Below, piece by piece: positions 24,461 through 34,565 of a stretch of DNA of 64,000 nucleotides. The stretch spans positions 1-64,000 of the forward strand of contig NZ_FQVN01000008.1 in NCBI RefSeq assembly GCF_900129375.1, in the 5' to 3' direction. A model generated the notes under the pieces. The model was not told the origin of the DNA. It was given only the letters and a program-made list of their open reading frames with translations, and searched no databases. The stretch's first letter is position 1. Each line of letters starts with the position of its first letter. The DNA is from Streptoalloteichus hindustanus. Lineage in GTDB: Bacteria; Actinomycetota; Actinomycetes; Mycobacteriales; Pseudonocardiaceae. The translations under genes were made by a program, and so were the position numbers.

Positions 24461-25507
24461 CGGGGGCTGCGCGTCCTCGTCGCCGCACACCGGGCCGAAG
24501 TCGACCGACGAGTACTCCCGGAGCTTGCTCAGCCGGTGGTAGCCGTCGATCAGGCGGACCGTGCCCGACTTCGAGCGCATGACGATCGACTGCGTCGTGC
24601 AGCCGCCGGAGCGGTAGTGCACGCCGCGCAGCAGGTCGCCGTCGGTGATGCCGGTCGCGCAGAAGAAGATGTTGTCGCCCCGCACCAGGTCGTCGGTGGT
24701 GAGGACCCGGTCCAGGTCGTGCCCCGCGTCCAGCGCCCGCCGCCGCTCGGCCTCGTCCTTCGGCCAGAGCCGGCCCTGCAGCGCGCCGCCCATGCACTTC
24801 ATGGCGCAGGCCGCGATGATGCCCTCCGGCGTGCCGCCGATGCCCAGCAGCATGTCCACGCCGGTGCCCGGCCGCGCCGCCGAGATCGCGCCGGCCACGT
24901 CGCCGTCGCTGATGAACCGGATGCGGGCGCCGGTCTGCCGGACCTCCCGCACCAGGCCCTCGTGCCGGGGCCGGTCCAGGACGCACACGGTGACGTCGGA
25001 CACGTCGGTGTTCTTGGCCTTGGCCACCCGGCGGATGTTCTCCGCCACCGGCGCCGACAGGTCGATCACGTCGGCCGCCTCCGGCCCGACGGCCAGCTTC
25101 TCCATGTAGAACACGGCGGACGGGTCGAACATCGCGCCCCGCTCGGCCACCGCGAGCACCGCCAGCGCGTTGGGCATGCCCTTGCTCATCAGGGTGGTGC
25201 CGTCGATCGGGTCGACCGCGACGTCGCACTCGGGGCCGTCGCCGTTGCCGACCTGCTCCCCGTTGAACAGCATCGGCGCCTCGTCCTTCTCGCCCTCGCC
25301 GATGACGACGACACCGCGCATCGAGACGGTGCCGATGAGCTTGCGCATGGCGTCCACGGCGGCGCCGTCGCCGCCGTTCTTGTCACCACGGCCCACCCAT
25401 CGGCCGGCGGCCATCGCGGCGGCCTCGGTCACTCGCACCAGCTCCAGCGCGAGGTTGCGGTCCGGCGCCTCGCTCCGGCGCTCGGTGGTCGGGTTGGACG
25501 TGCTCAT
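24452..25507 (-). CDS. glpX: Class II fructose-1,6-bisphosphatase
   Basis: 351 residues from the ATG at 25507 with GGGAGG upstream. The lithium-sensitive phosphatase signature DPIDGTT lies near residue 100, preceded by [15 protein letters not shown], and the GlpX-specific [20 protein letters not shown] follows near 205. It hydrolyses fructose 1,6-bisphosphate in gluconeogenesis; GlpX is the main or only FBPase in most actinobacteria. Divergent from the DUF4245 gene, as in mycobacteria. Confidence 0.95.
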   Translation of the reverse strand: MSTSNPTTERRSEAPDRNLALELVRVTEAAAMAAGRWVGRGDKNGGDGAAVDAMRKLIGTVSMRGVVVIGEGEKDEAPMLFNGEQVGNGDGPECDVAVDPIDGTTLMSKGMPNALAVLAVAERGAMFDPSAVFYMEKLAVGPEAADVIDLSAPVAENIRRVAKAKNTDVSDVTVCVLDRPRHEGLVREVRQTGARIRFISDGDVAGAISAARPGTGVDMLLGIGGTPEGIIAACAMKCMGGALQGRLWPKDEAERRRALDAGHDLDRVLTTDDLVRGDNIFFCATGITDGDLLRGVHYRSGGCTTQSIVMRSKSGTVRLIDGYHRLSKLREYSSVDFGPVCGDEDAQPPLP

Positions 25508-25670
25508 TCCGCCTCCCGGATCAGCACAGCGGATCAACGTTGATCAGCCGTGGGCGCCGGCGCGACCAGCGGGGATCCACTGCGGCGGCGGCACCCAGCA
25601 GTGCGACGATCCTCCCAGACCCGGTACCCGCCGGACCAACCGCCGAACGCGGTCCTGAGACGATGGGGAC

Positions 25671-26300
25671 GTGTCCGCCTCACCGAGCAGCCCGCCGCCG
25701 CCCCGCAGCCGAGCCCAGCACGGCGTCCGCGACATCGTGCTGTCGCTGCTGTTCCTGGTGCTGATCGTCGCCGCCGTGGTGGGCGTGACGCGCGGCTGTT
25801 CCTTCAGTCCTGGCGGGCCTTCCGTCGACTCCAACGCGGTGCGGCCCACGGTCGACGCCCCGGCCGAGCTCCGGCGTGCGGCCGGGCGGGTGCCGTTCGC
25901 GGTGCGGGTGCCGAACGTCCCGGCCGGCTGGCACGGCAACTCGTCGAGCGTCGACCGCGTGGGGGACGCCACACCCAAGCCGTACGCGGTGCGGGTGGGC
26001 TGGCTCACCGACCAGGGGCACTACGTCCGGCTGAGCCAGTCCGACGCGCCGGGGCCGGACCTGCTCCGGTTCGAGACCGGACGGGACGACAGGGCGAGCG
26101 GGACGGTCGAGGTCGACGGCGTCCGCTGGGAGATCCACCCGGCGCAGCGCGACGAGCGCGCGTGGACGACCACTGTGGACGGACGGCAGTTCCTGATCAC
26201 CGGCAGCGGCACGGAAGCGGAGTTCCGGGCGCTCGCGGCGGCCACCCAGAGCGCCCCGGTGGTCGAGTCGTCCAGCCGCCCGGTGCCGACTCCCCGGTGA
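25671..26300 (+). CDS. DUF4245 domain protein, membrane anchored
   Basis: 209 residues from GTG. A proline-rich cytoplasmic start (SASPSSPPPPRS) is followed by one membrane helix (DIVLSLLFLVLIVAAVVGV) and an extracytoplasmic domain with the DUF4245 pattern (PFAVRVPNVPAGW, YAVRVGWLTDQGHYVRLSQS, VDGVRWE). Function is unknown; the gene is a standard companion of glpX in actinobacteria. The end is a short Ser/Pro tail. Confidence 0.85.
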   Translation: MSASPSSPPPPRSRAQHGVRDIVLSLLFLVLIVAAVVGVTRGCSFSPGGPSVDSNAVRPTVDAPAELRRAAGRVPFAVRVPNVPAGWHGNSSSVDRVGDATPKPYAVRVGWLTDQGHYVRLSQSDAPGPDLLRFETGRDDRASGTVEVDGVRWEIHPAQRDERAWTTTVDGRQFLITGSGTEAEFRALAAATQSAPVVESSSRPVPTPR

Positions 26301-26390
26301 CGGTCGCGCCGGGGCCTCCGGTCGGCCTGGCGGCCGGTCGACTGCCAGCCGGCCGGTCGGGCTGACGGCCAGCCGCCCGCACGTCGGGGA

Positions 26391-26645
26391 CTACTCGGCG
26401 ATCGGGGGCTGCTCCTGCGCGGCGTCCGACTCGCGGGCCACCGCGAGCGCGTTCTCCACGCGCTCGCGCGCGCCCGCCAGGTGCCGTTCGCACAGCCGGG
26501 CCAACGCCTCGCCGCGCTCCCACAGCGCGAGCGAGTCCTCCAGCGACAGCCCGCCGGCCTCCAGCCGACGCACCACGTCGGCCAGCTCGTCCCGCGCCTG
26601 CTCGTAGCCGAGGCCCGCCAGCTCGGCCTCCGTCCGTCCACTCAC
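26391..26645 (-). CDS. xseB: Exonuclease VII small subunit
   Basis: 84 residues from GTG at 26645. The XseB helical hairpin is typical: [20 protein letters not shown], then [20 protein letters not shown]. It binds XseA to form the nuclease that trims single-stranded DNA in both directions to oligonucleotides. Its start overlaps the stop of the preceding hypothetical gene by 4 bases, so translation is coupled. Confidence 0.92.
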   Translation of the reverse strand: MSGRTEAELAGLGYEQARDELADVVRRLEAGGLSLEDSLALWERGEALARLCERHLAGARERVENALAVARESDAAQEQPPIAE

Positions 26646-27052
26646 GCCGTCGCGCTCCCCAACCGTCCCCGCACGCTCACCACCGCGGTCGCCACCACCT
26701 GGTCGTAGCCGACCAGCGCCTCGGCGAACTCCTCGCCGTCGCCGTCGCGCACCGCCTCGTCGATGCGCACCTGCGCCTCGCCCACGCGCCGCAGGCTCCG
26801 CGGACCGGCCAGGGCCGTCGTGGCCTCGGACAGCGCCCGCAACCGGGACGACAGCGCCCGCCGGCTCGGGGCGTCGCAGCCGGCGAGCAACGCCAGCCAG
26901 CAGTCCGCGGCGGCCGAGTCGGCCTCCACCGCCCTGCGCTGCACGGTCCTGGCGCCCTCGCCGGTCGTGGGGTCCGCCGCGCACTCGGCGGCGGAGTGGG
27001 CCGCGGCGACGGTCAGCGGCAGGAACGCGGGCACCTGTTCCGGGTTCGGCAT
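26642..27052 (-). CDS. Conserved hypothetical protein in the exonuclease VII operon
   Basis: 136 residues, mostly helical and rich in Ala, Glu, Asp and Arg. No named domain is recognised. It has an opening [19 protein letters not shown] and repeated heptad-like Leu/Ala spacing that could make a helical bundle. It sits between xseA (13 bases upstream) and xseB (4-base overlap), a position not seen in most bacteria, so a role with exonuclease VII is possible but only by context. Confidence 0.75.
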   Translation of the reverse strand: MPNPEQVPAFLPLTVAAAHSAAECAADPTTGEGARTVQRRAVEADSAAADCWLALLAGCDAPSRRALSSRLRALSEATTALAGPRSLRRVGEAQVRIDEAVRDGDGEEFAEALVGYDQVVATAVVSVRGRLGSATA

Positions 27053-27065
27053 CGCTCACCTCCGC

Positions 27066-28322
27066 TCACCGCTGTTCGACCTCCTCCGCGCCGGTGTCGA
27101 CGACCCGGGCGCGCAGCGCCCCGTCGACGACCCGGACCCGCAGCTCCGTCTCCGGCGGGACCTCGGTCACCGAACGGACGACCTCCGTGTGGCCGTCCGG
27201 GAAGACGCGTTGCACGATCGCGTATCCGCGGGCCAGCGTGGCCGCCGGCCCGAGGGTCGTCAAGCGTGATCGTGTCGCTGAAAGGAACGTTTCGGCGGTG
27301 GTCAGCTCGGCGCGCACCGCGCGCAGCCCCCGGTCCCGCAACGCGCGCACCTCGTCAGCCCGACGCAGCAGCGGCCCGACCGGGTCGGCGAGCGCGGGCC
27401 GGCTGCGCAGCGCGGCCAGCAGCCGGCACTCGCGGTCCACCCATCCGTGGAGGGCGCGGCGGGCCCGGTCGCGGAGCTGGTGCACCCGGTGCGTCTCCTC
27501 GGCCACGTCCGGCACCACGCGCTTGCCCGCGTCGGTGGGGGTCGAGCAGCGCAGGTCGGCGACGTGGTCGACGAGCGGGGTGTCCGGCTCGTGGCCGATC
27601 GCGCTCACCACCGGCGTGCGGCAGGCCGCGACCGCCCGGCACAGCGCCTCGTCGGAGAACGGCAACAGGTCCTCGACGCTGCCACCGCCGCGGGCCAGCA
27701 CGATGACCTCCACCTCGGGGTCGGCGTCCAGGGTCCGCAGCGCCGCCACGACCTGGGGGACCGCCGTCGGCCCCTGCACGGCCACGTTGACCACCCGGAA
27801 CCGGGCGGCGGGCCACCGCGCGTGCGCGTTGGTCAGCACGTCCCGCTCCGCCGCCGAGGCCCGGCCGGTGACCAGGCCGATCCGGTGGGGCAGGAACGGC
27901 AGCCGCCGCTTGCGCGCCGGGTCGAACAGGCCCTCGGCCGCGAGCAGCCCGCGCAGCCGCTCGATCCGGGCCAGCAGCTCGCCCACACCGACCGCGCGGA
28001 TCTCGTCGACGCGCAGGCTCAGCGTGCCGCGGCCGACGAAGAACGTGGGCCGGCCGTGCACCACGACCCGGCTGCCCTCGGCCAGCGGCGGGCGCATCGA
28101 CCGCACCAGGTTGATCGGGGCGGTGACGGTCAGCGACACGTCCGCCGACGGGTCGCGCAGGGTGAGGAACGCGGTGCCGGTGCCCGGCCGGGCCGAGACC
28201 TGGGTGACCTGGCCCTCCACCCACACCGTCCCCAGCCGGTTGATCCACTCCGCGATCTTGCGGGCGACGGTCCGGACCGGCCAGGGCTGCTCGGCGGAGG
28301 GGGGACCCGCTTCGGCGCTCAC
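27066..28322 (-). CDS. xseA: Exonuclease VII large subunit
   Basis: 418 residues from the GTG at 28322. An N-terminal OB fold (about residues 15-110: [17 protein letters not shown]) is followed by the catalytic region with [32 protein letters not shown] and [11 protein letters not shown], then a coiled-coil arm and a short C-terminal strand (LARGYAIVQ). It degrades single-stranded DNA and acts in mismatch repair and removal of crosslinks. The start overlaps the preceding gene by 4 bases. Confidence 0.95.
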   Translation of the reverse strand: MSAEAGPPSAEQPWPVRTVARKIAEWINRLGTVWVEGQVTQVSARPGTGTAFLTLRDPSADVSLTVTAPINLVRSMRPPLAEGSRVVVHGRPTFFVGRGTLSLRVDEIRAVGVGELLARIERLRGLLAAEGLFDPARKRRLPFLPHRIGLVTGRASAAERDVLTNAHARWPAARFRVVNVAVQGPTAVPQVVAALRTLDADPEVEVIVLARGGGSVEDLLPFSDEALCRAVAACRTPVVSAIGHEPDTPLVDHVADLRCSTPTDAGKRVVPDVAEETHRVHQLRDRARRALHGWVDRECRLLAALRSRPALADPVGPLLRRADEVRALRDRGLRAVRAELTTAETFLSATRSRLTTLGPAATLARGYAIVQRVFPDGHTEVVRSVTEVPPETELRVRVVDGALRARVVDTGAEEVEQR

Positions 28323-28990
28323 GCTCCCCGGACCTTGGCCAGCCGGTTGGCCAGCATCTCGGTGAACTGCGGCCGGTCGGCGTGCGCCCGCTCGTAGGCC
28401 AGCAGCGCGGCCAGGTCCTCGACCGGGAGCTGGCGCAGCCGCGCCCGCACCTGGGCGACGGTCATGCCGTCGTAGTCGGCCAGCGGGGGCTCCTCCGGCG
28501 CCGGGACCTCGCCGGCGTGCCGGATCTCGGCGCCCGCCTCGCCCTTCGCGCCCGTCTCGCCGCCAGCGGCGCCGGGCGCGGCGTCCTCGTCGGCGAGCTC
28601 GGTGTCCAGCAGCTCCTCGTCCAACGCCGCCGGCGGCTCCTCGGACCACGGGCTGGCCTCGGGCTCCTCGTCGGGGGCCGTCCGGTCGGAGGCCGTCTGG
28701 TCAGCCGCCGTCCGGTCGGGGGCGCCCACGCCGCCGCGCTCCAGGTCCTCGTCGAACGTGGCCCACTCGGGCTCGTCCTCGACCGGCCGCAGCGCCGCCA
28801 GCGCCTCGTCGCCCCTGATCGCCAGCTCGGTGACCTGCTGCTGCACCCGCATGGACAGCTGCAACGCCTGGCTGGCCACGGTCACCGGGAGGCCGGCGAG
28901 CTGCTGCGGCAGCCGGCGGGCCTGCTCGAACGCGGTGACGGCCAGGCCAGCGGCGACCCGGATGGGCAGCGGGAGCGGCTTGATGGTCAC
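28319..28990 (-). CDS. Lipid droplet-associated-type protein (helical N-terminus, acidic middle)
   Basis: 223 residues. The first 60 form an amphipathic to hydrophobic region ([20 protein letters not shown]) that fits the actinobacterial family annotated as lipid droplet-associated; the middle is a long acidic Glu/Asp/Pro/Ala linker; the end is a helix-rich module with [20 protein letters not shown] and [14 protein letters not shown]. The GTG at 28990 is itself inside the strong ribosome binding site AGGAGGTG; correct spacing would point to an ATC codon two positions later. First gene of the exonuclease VII operon. Confidence 0.75.
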   Translation of the reverse strand: MTIKPLPLPIRVAAGLAVTAFEQARRLPQQLAGLPVTVASQALQLSMRVQQQVTELAIRGDEALAALRPVEDEPEWATFDEDLERGGVGAPDRTAADQTASDRTAPDEEPEASPWSEEPPAALDEELLDTELADEDAAPGAAGGETGAKGEAGAEIRHAGEVPAPEEPPLADYDGMTVAQVRARLRQLPVEDLAALLAYERAHADRPQFTEMLANRLAKVRGA

Positions 28991-29114
28991 CTCCTAAGCG
29001 TGCCGCAGGTGTCGGGCTCCTGCCCACCCCGCTGCCGGAATCGGTTCCGAACGGCGGCCGTGAGTTGCGTCGCCCCGTGACCGGCTCCTCCGGCCGGCCC
29101 GTACGCTGGTCGCC

Positions 29115-30104
29115 ATGAGCGAGGGCACCCCGGCCACCCCCGAAACCACCCCTGACCAGCCGCGCCGGCGCGTGCTGCTGGCCAAGCCGCGTGGCTACTG
29201 CGCCGGCGTGGACCGCGCGGTGGAGACCGTGGAGCTGGCGTTGGAGAAGTACGGCCCGCCGGTCTACGTGCGCAAGGAGATCGTGCACAACCGGCACGTC
29301 GTGGAGACGTTGCGCGAGCGGGGCGCGATCTTCGTGGAGGAGACCGACGAGGTGCCGGAGGGCGCGCTGGTCGTGTTCTCCGCGCACGGCGTGTCGCCGG
29401 CCGTGCACGAGGAGGCCCGCGACCGCGGCCTGCGGACCATCGACGCGACCTGCCCGCTGGTGACCAAGGTGCACCAGGAGGCGAAGCGGTTCGCCAGGGA
29501 CGACTACGACATCCTGCTGATCGGGCACGAGGGCCACGAGGAGGTCGAGGGCACCGCTGGCGAGGCGCCCGAGCACATCCAGCTCGTGGACAAGGCGGAG
29601 GACGTGGACAAGGTCGTCGTCCGCGACCCGGCCAAGGTGATCTGGCTGTCCCAGACCACGCTCAGCGTGGACGAGACCATGGAGCGGGTCGGCCAGCTCC
29701 GGGAGCGCTTCCCCGAGCTGCAGGACCCGCCCAGCGACGACATCTGCTACGCCACCCAGAACCGCCAGGTCGCGGTGAAGGCCATGGCCCCGGAGTGCGA
29801 CCTGGTCCTCGTGGTCGGCTCGCGCAACTCGTCGAACTCGAAGCGGCTGGTCGAGGTGGCGCTGCAGGCCGGGGCCCGGGACGCGCACCTCGTCGACTAC
29901 GCGCACGAGGTCGACGAGGCGTGGCTGGCCGGCGTGACCACGGTCGGCGTCACCAGCGGCGCGTCCGTGCCCGACATCCTGGTGATGCAGCTCCTGGAGT
30001 GGCTGGCCGAGCGGGGCTGGGCCGACGTCGAGGAGATCACCACCGCCAACGAGAAGATCGCCTTCGCGCTGCCCAGGGAGCTGCGCAAGGACCTCGTGCG
30101 CTGA
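29115..30104 (+). CDS. ispH: 4-hydroxy-3-methylbut-2-enyl diphosphate reductase
   Basis: 329 residues from ATG. The three cysteines that hold the [4Fe-4S] cluster are in [13 protein letters not shown] (near residue 35), [11 protein letters not shown] (near 117) and [10 protein letters not shown] (near 216). Conserved His in IVHNRHVVE and SAHGVSP bind the substrate diphosphate. It makes isopentenyl and dimethylallyl diphosphate, the last step of the MEP pathway, feeding the prenyl synthase earlier in the window. Ends at a very strong terminator. Confidence 0.97.
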   Translation: MSEGTPATPETTPDQPRRRVLLAKPRGYCAGVDRAVETVELALEKYGPPVYVRKEIVHNRHVVETLRERGAIFVEETDEVPEGALVVFSAHGVSPAVHEEARDRGLRTIDATCPLVTKVHQEAKRFARDDYDILLIGHEGHEEVEGTAGEAPEHIQLVDKAEDVDKVVVRDPAKVIWLSQTTLSVDETMERVGQLRERFPELQDPPSDDICYATQNRQVAVKAMAPECDLVLVVGSRNSSNSKRLVEVALQAGARDAHLVDYAHEVDEAWLAGVTTVGVTSGASVPDILVMQLLEWLAERGWADVEEITTANEKIAFALPRELRKDLVR

Positions 30105-30114
30105 GAGACCCGAA

Positions 30115-30154
30115 CGAAGAACCCCGGGCGTCCACCGACGCCCGGGGTTCTTCG
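30115..30154 (+). terminator. Strong terminator of ispH
   Basis: Perfect 18-base stem CGAAGAACCCCGGGCGTC with loop CACC, 10 bases after the stop; the right arm ends GGTTCTTCG. It can also end the convergent DUF6542 transcript. Confidence 0.9.
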
Positions 30155-30287
30155 TGTCTTCGGTCAGCTCTCTCCGGTCGGTTGGGGGTACCCGCGGCCG
30201 CCCGGCGGCGGGACCCTGTGCGGGTTCGCCGGAAGCGGGCGCGGCGGCCCGGGTGAGTCGGCGAGAGGCAGGAGGTCCCGCGTGCTC

Positions 30288-31034
30288 TCAGAGCTCGTCG
30301 TTGCGCGGCCGGGGACGGCGCTGCGTCCCGGCGCGTCCGGCCTGGGGGCGTCCGGCGGCGGCCTGCCGCTGCGGGGCGGCCGCTCCCTGGCGGGACCCGC
30401 CGGCCGCGCCGCGAGCGGCCGGCGTGCCGGCCTTCGCCGCCGGCCGACCCGACCCGACCGGGCCCGCGCCCCGCGCGCCCTTCCCGGCCCGCGCCGCGTC
30501 GCGCTCGCGCTCGTCGGCGGCGTCGTCCGCGGCGGCGGCCGGCTCGCGCTTCGCGCCGGCGGTCCTGTCCTTCTGGAGCAGCACCCGCAGCAGGCCGACG
30601 CCCAGCGTCACCCCGGTGGTGACCGCCATCGTCGGGAAGCCGTTGATCAGCGGCGCGCCGATCGCGAGCAGCTTGGCGGACATCCCGCCGGCGCCGGGCG
30701 CCCCGCTGCCGATCAGCACCACGACGGGCACGGCGACGGCCAGCACGAGCGGGGGCTGCACCATCGGCCCGAACAGGCTCCGGCGGCGCACCCAGCACAC
30801 GGCGAGCAGGCAGCCCACGAAGTAGGCGACCTTGAACACCATGCCGAGGGCGTTGCTCTGCTCCATGTCCACGAACGCGCTGACGCCGGTGAGGCCGAAG
30901 GCCAGGAGCACGGCCCCCCACCAGGGCAGCCCACGGGACTTGCCGAACACCGAGCGCTCGGCCAGCGGAACCCCGTCGGGGGAGCCTCCGGCAAGGTCGC
31001 TTCGGCGGTCGCGGATCGCGGTCACGAGGTTCAC
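30288..31034 (-). CDS. DUF6542 integral membrane protein
   Basis: 248 residues from the GTG at 31034, which has CAGGA at good spacing. Four membrane helices in the first 150 residues (WWGAVLLAFGLTGVSAFV; MVFKVAYFVGCLLAVC; LVLAVAVPVVVLIGSG; and FPTMAVTTGVTLGVGLLRV) are followed by a long disordered tail of Ala, Gly, Arg, Lys and Pro (ARAGKGARGAGPVG...). Function is unknown. Located next to ispH, as in mycobacteria, and divergent from a sugar kinase with 71 bases between. Confidence 0.85.
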   Translation of the reverse strand: MNLVTAIRDRRSDLAGGSPDGVPLAERSVFGKSRGLPWWGAVLLAFGLTGVSAFVDMEQSNALGMVFKVAYFVGCLLAVCWVRRRSLFGPMVQPPLVLAVAVPVVVLIGSGAPGAGGMSAKLLAIGAPLINGFPTMAVTTGVTLGVGLLRVLLQKDRTAGAKREPAAAADDAADERERDAARAGKGARGAGPVGSGRPAAKAGTPAARGAAGGSRQGAAAPQRQAAAGRPQAGRAGTQRRPRPRNDEL

Positions 31035-31105
31035 GTTAGACGGTCCTGGGGTTGTTCCGGCTTCAGCGCGTGCAGTCAACCTCATGGAACGGTCGAGGGG
31101 GAAAC

Positions 31106-32599
31106 GTGGGGTCAGGGGATCTTCTGATCGGTGTCGACATCGGCACGTCCAGCTCGAAGGGCGTGCTGACCAGCGTCGACGGGCGGGTGCTCCGCCAGGT
31201 CGAGCGGCCGCACGCGGTGTCGACGCCCCGGCCGGGGTGGGTCGAGCACGACGCGGACGCGGTCTGGTGGGGCGACTTCGTCGCCTTGGCGCGCGAGCTG
31301 CTCGCGGCCGCCGCCGGGCGGCCCCTGGCCGCGCTCGCCGTGAGCGGCATCGGGCCGTGCCTGCTCCCCGCGGACGAGGCGGGCCGCCCGCTGCGGCCGG
31401 CGATCCTCTACGGGGTCGACACCCGGGCGACGGCCCAGATCGCGGAGCTGAACGCCGAGCTGGGCGCGGACGCCGTGCTGCGCCGGTGCGGCTCCCCGCT
31501 GACCTCCCAGGCGGTCGGGCCGAAGCTGCGCTGGCTGGCCGAGCACGAGCCGGAGGTGAGCCGCCGCACCCGCCGGCTGCTGATGGCCAGCTCGTACCTC
31601 GTGCACCGGCTCACCGGCCGCTACGTGCTCGACCACCACTCGGCCAGCCAGTGCGCGCCGCTGTACGACCTGGCGGCGGGGACCTGGGCGGCGGACTGGG
31701 CCGAGGCGGTCGCGCCGGGGCTGCCGCTGCCGGAGCTGGCGTGGCCGACCGAGGTCGTCGGCTCGGTCACGGCCGCGGCGGCCGCCGAGACGGGCCTGCC
31801 CGTCGGCCTGCCGGTGACCGCGGGCACGGTCGACGCCTGGGCGGAGGCGGCCAGCGTGGGCGTGCGGGAGCCGGGCGACGTGATGGTCATGTACGGCACG
31901 ACGATGTTCCTGGTGCAGGTGGTGGACGAGCTGCGCCCGCACCCCGGCCTGTGGGGCACGTGCGGGGCGTTCCCCGGCACGCGCACGCTCGCGGCGGGGA
32001 TGGCGACCTTGGGGGCGGTCACCGACTGGTTGCGCCGGCTCGTCGGCGGGCACTACGCCGAGCTGGTGGAGCAGGCGCGGCGGGTGCCGCCGGGCAGCAG
32101 GGGGCTGCTGCTCCTGCCCTACTTCGCCGGCGAGCGCACCCCGCTGTTCGACCCGGACGCGCGGGGTGTGCTGGCCGGGCTGACGACCGCGCACGGCAGG
32201 GCCGAGGTGTACCGCGCCGCCCTGGAGGCGACGGCGTACGGCGTCCGGCACAACCTGGAGGTGATGCGGGAGGCCGGGGGCCGGCCGCGGCGGCTCGTCG
32301 CCGTGGGCGGGGGCACGCAGGGCGGGCTGTGGACGCGGATCGTCTCGGACGTCGTGGAGCGCGAGCAGCACGTCCCGGAGCACACGGTCGGCGCGTGCCT
32401 GGGCGACGCGGTGTTGGCGGCGGTCGCGCTCGGAATCGACGTCGATCCGGAACGGTGGAATCCGGTGCGGTCGGTGGTGCGCCCCGTCGCGGAGCACGCG
32501 CCGCGATACCGCGAGTTCTTCCGCCGTTATCGGGAGCTCCACGAGAAAACCGTCGAGATTTCACATTTCCTGGCCTCGGTGCAGCGCGAGGAGGGGTGA
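31106..32599 (+). CDS. FGGY family carbohydrate kinase (xylulokinase-like)
   Basis: 497 residues from the GTG at 31106, with GAGGGGG upstream. N-terminal ATPase motif LIGVDIGTSSSKGVL, the substrate region GWVEHDADAVWW, second-lobe motif LLLLPYFAGERTPLFDPDARG, and adenosine-binding VAVGGGTQGGLWTRI. The FGGY family phosphorylates xylulose, glycerol, gluconate and others; the ERTPLFDPDARG part is most like xylulokinase, but no sugar transporter or isomerase is adjacent, so the substrate is not assigned. Confidence 0.88.
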   Translation: MGSGDLLIGVDIGTSSSKGVLTSVDGRVLRQVERPHAVSTPRPGWVEHDADAVWWGDFVALARELLAAAAGRPLAALAVSGIGPCLLPADEAGRPLRPAILYGVDTRATAQIAELNAELGADAVLRRCGSPLTSQAVGPKLRWLAEHEPEVSRRTRRLLMASSYLVHRLTGRYVLDHHSASQCAPLYDLAAGTWAADWAEAVAPGLPLPELAWPTEVVGSVTAAAAAETGLPVGLPVTAGTVDAWAEAASVGVREPGDVMVMYGTTMFLVQVVDELRPHPGLWGTCGAFPGTRTLAAGMATLGAVTDWLRRLVGGHYAELVEQARRVPPGSRGLLLLPYFAGERTPLFDPDARGVLAGLTTAHGRAEVYRAALEATAYGVRHNLEVMREAGGRPRRLVAVGGGTQGGLWTRIVSDVVEREQHVPEHTVGACLGDAVLAAVALGIDVDPERWNPVRSVVRPVAEHAPRYREFFRRYRELHEKTVEISHFLASVQREEG

Positions 32600-33026
32600 A
32601 GGGTCTCGGGCGGGCGGCCCCCGGCGGGCTCGGGACCGGACACCGTGCGTCGCTGCCTCTCGCCCGATCGTCGGCCCTGGGGTGCGCCCGATGGGCTCTG
32701 CCGTCACTGGGACATTGGGGTGACGGGGGCCGGCCCGGTCATCTCCGCGTCATCGCGGCCCGGGGCGGGGACGTTACCGCCGATGATCTCTTTCGGGTGA
32801 TTGTCCGCCGGGTCGGCGACACCGCGCCGGGGTTTCCCGCCCCCTCACCGTGTTGACTTCCCCCAGGTGAGTGGGGATGCGTCCGCGCGAAGGTGAGATT
32901 CCGTGCGTGATTTCCGAGGGCTCGAAGCCCGAATGTCTTCCGGTGTAGCTTCCCGGCGCGCCGGGTCGGGTGAGGGCGTCACCCCCGGGCCGGGTCCCCC
33001 GATGGTTGATCCCTGGAGCATTCCGA
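32600..33026. other. Gene-free interval before the surface protein
   Basis: 427 bases with no supportable gene. A possible -35 hexamer TTGACT is at 32853-32858, flanked by CCCCTCACC and GGTGAGTGGGG, but no good -10 follows at the expected distance. Confidence 0.4.
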
Positions 33027-34385
33027 ATGCGCGGACACCGTGTGCTGGCCTCGCTCGTCGCGTTACTCGTCGTGTCGCCGCTCGGCGGCGGCGTGCTGGC
33101 GGCCCAGGCCGCTCCGGCCGCCGCCGGGCCCCCGGCGTGCGATCCGGGCGGGTTGGGGCTCGCCGCGGACTTCACCGAGTTCGTTCGGCACGACGCCGCG
33201 CGCGTGGGGCACTCGGAGGGCCGGGTGGCGATCGGCGGCAACGCGCGTCTAGGCGCGCGGGACGCCAGGACCGGGTTCACCGTCGGAGCCGACCCGTCGG
33301 TGGACGTCGGCGCCCATCTCGGCCTGGACGCGGCGCGGGCCGACGTCGTCGTCGGCGGCCGGCTCACCGCCTACGACCTGCTGCTGGCCCGGGGCGGCGC
33401 GCGGTTCGGCAGCCTGGACGACCAGGGCGAGGTCCGGCTCACGGCGAGGACGCCCGGCGCCCGGGTCGGCGTCGGCACGGCGGTGGACTTCCCCGCCGAG
33501 TTCGCCGCCCTCGACGCCAGGGCGAAGGCGTGGGCCGGTCTCACCCCCACCGGCCAGGCCGTCCTCGACGGCGGCGCGCTGACGCTGACCGGCGAGGACG
33601 ACACCGGGGCCGTGGTGTTCACCGTGGACGCGGACCAGCTCGCGGCCGCCGCGGAGATCAGGATCAGGGTCGCCGCCGGGGTGACCGCGCTGGTCAACGT
33701 GACCGGCGCGAAGTACGACACCGCCGCCGCGCTGAAGGCGGTGCTGTTCTGGGACGGCGGCGCGTGGGTCGACGCGTCCGCGCCGGCCTTCGCGCGGTTC
33801 GGCCAGCACCTGCTGTGGAACTTCCCCGAGGCCACCCACCTCGCCATCCAGGGCACCGCGCCCTGGCCGGGCCTGGTGCTCGCCCCGCACGCCCGGCTGA
33901 CGCTCGGCGCCCCCGGCGCGGTCGGCCACGTCTTCGGCGGCTTCGCCGTGGACTCGGTGGTGACCGTCGGCCCCGGCGTGCACACCCACTTCGTGCCGTT
34001 CCGGGGCGCCTGCCTGCCCCGCACGGCGACCAGCGACCGGGCGGGGGCCGGCCCGGACGGCGGCCGCTCGACCGCCGCACGCCCCTCGGGGGCGTCCGCG
34101 CCGACTTCCTCGGCGTCGCCCGGACCGGCCGCGGCGGGTGCGGCCCCGACGGGTCCGGGCGACGGCGCGGCCCCGTCCGGTCCGGGCGGCGCCCCGACCG
34201 ACCAGAAGGTGGCGGCGGCCCGGCAGGAGAGGACGACCGGCGACCTGGCCAGCACCGGCGCGGACGTGATGTGGACAGCGCTCGCGGCGGTGGTGTTGCT
34301 CGGCGTCGGAGGGACGACGCTCGTGCTCGCGCGGCGGCGCGGGTCGGCCGTGGCGGCCGCGCCCAGGGAGTCGCGGGACTCCTGA
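33027..34385 (+). CDS. Choice-of-anchor A domain surface protein with LASTG sorting signal
   Basis: 452 residues from the ATG at 33027, with TGGAGC upstream. Signal peptide (HRVLASLVALLVVSPLGG... AQA), then a beta-rich domain typical of choice-of-anchor A proteins (RVAIGGNARLGAR; DVVVGGRLTAYDLLL; ATHLAIQGTAPWPGLVLAP; VGHVFGGFAVDS). A Ser/Ala/Pro/Gly-rich spacer leads to the C-terminal sorting signal LASTG, a hydrophobic helix (WTALAAVVLLGVGGTTLVLA) and RRR. LAxTG is the class E sortase motif, so the protein is probably linked to the cell wall. No sortase gene is in this window. Probable adhesive or structural surface protein. Confidence 0.85.
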   Translation: MRGHRVLASLVALLVVSPLGGGVLAAQAAPAAAGPPACDPGGLGLAADFTEFVRHDAARVGHSEGRVAIGGNARLGARDARTGFTVGADPSVDVGAHLGLDAARADVVVGGRLTAYDLLLARGGARFGSLDDQGEVRLTARTPGARVGVGTAVDFPAEFAALDARAKAWAGLTPTGQAVLDGGALTLTGEDDTGAVVFTVDADQLAAAAEIRIRVAAGVTALVNVTGAKYDTAAALKAVLFWDGGAWVDASAPAFARFGQHLLWNFPEATHLAIQGTAPWPGLVLAPHARLTLGAPGAVGHVFGGFAVDSVVTVGPGVHTHFVPFRGACLPRTATSDRAGAGPDGGRSTAARPSGASAPTSSASPGPAAAGAAPTGPGDGAAPSGPGGAPTDQKVAAARQERTTGDLASTGADVMWTALAAVVLLGVGGTTLVLARRRGSAVAAAPRESRDS

Positions 34386-34434
34386 TCCGCCCGGCAGCCC
34401 CGTCGTCGTCGGGGCCACCGCGACACGGCGTCGA

Positions 34435-34477
34435 GGGGCGCCGGCGTCCTCCCCGCACAGGGGGACGCCGGCGCCCC
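34435..34477 (+). terminator. Terminator of the surface protein gene
   Basis: Perfect 15-base stem GGGGCGCCGGCGTCC with a 13-base loop, 49 bases past the stop. Confidence 0.75.
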
Positions 34478-34532
34478 GCCGTCTCCGGGTCTTCGGTCTC
34501 CGGGTCTTCGGCGGCGCGTCCCCGGCGGGGCC

Positions 34533-34565
34533 GGTCAGCCGCCGGTCAGCCGCCGGTCAGCCGCC
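34533..34565. repeat. 11-base tandem repeat GGTCAGCCGCC x3
   Basis: Three exact units end on the last codons and stop of rmuC (its stop is within the third unit). The two extra units lie after the stop and do not alter the protein. Upstream, GTCTCCGGGTCTTCG also occurs twice in tandem. Confidence 0.8.
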
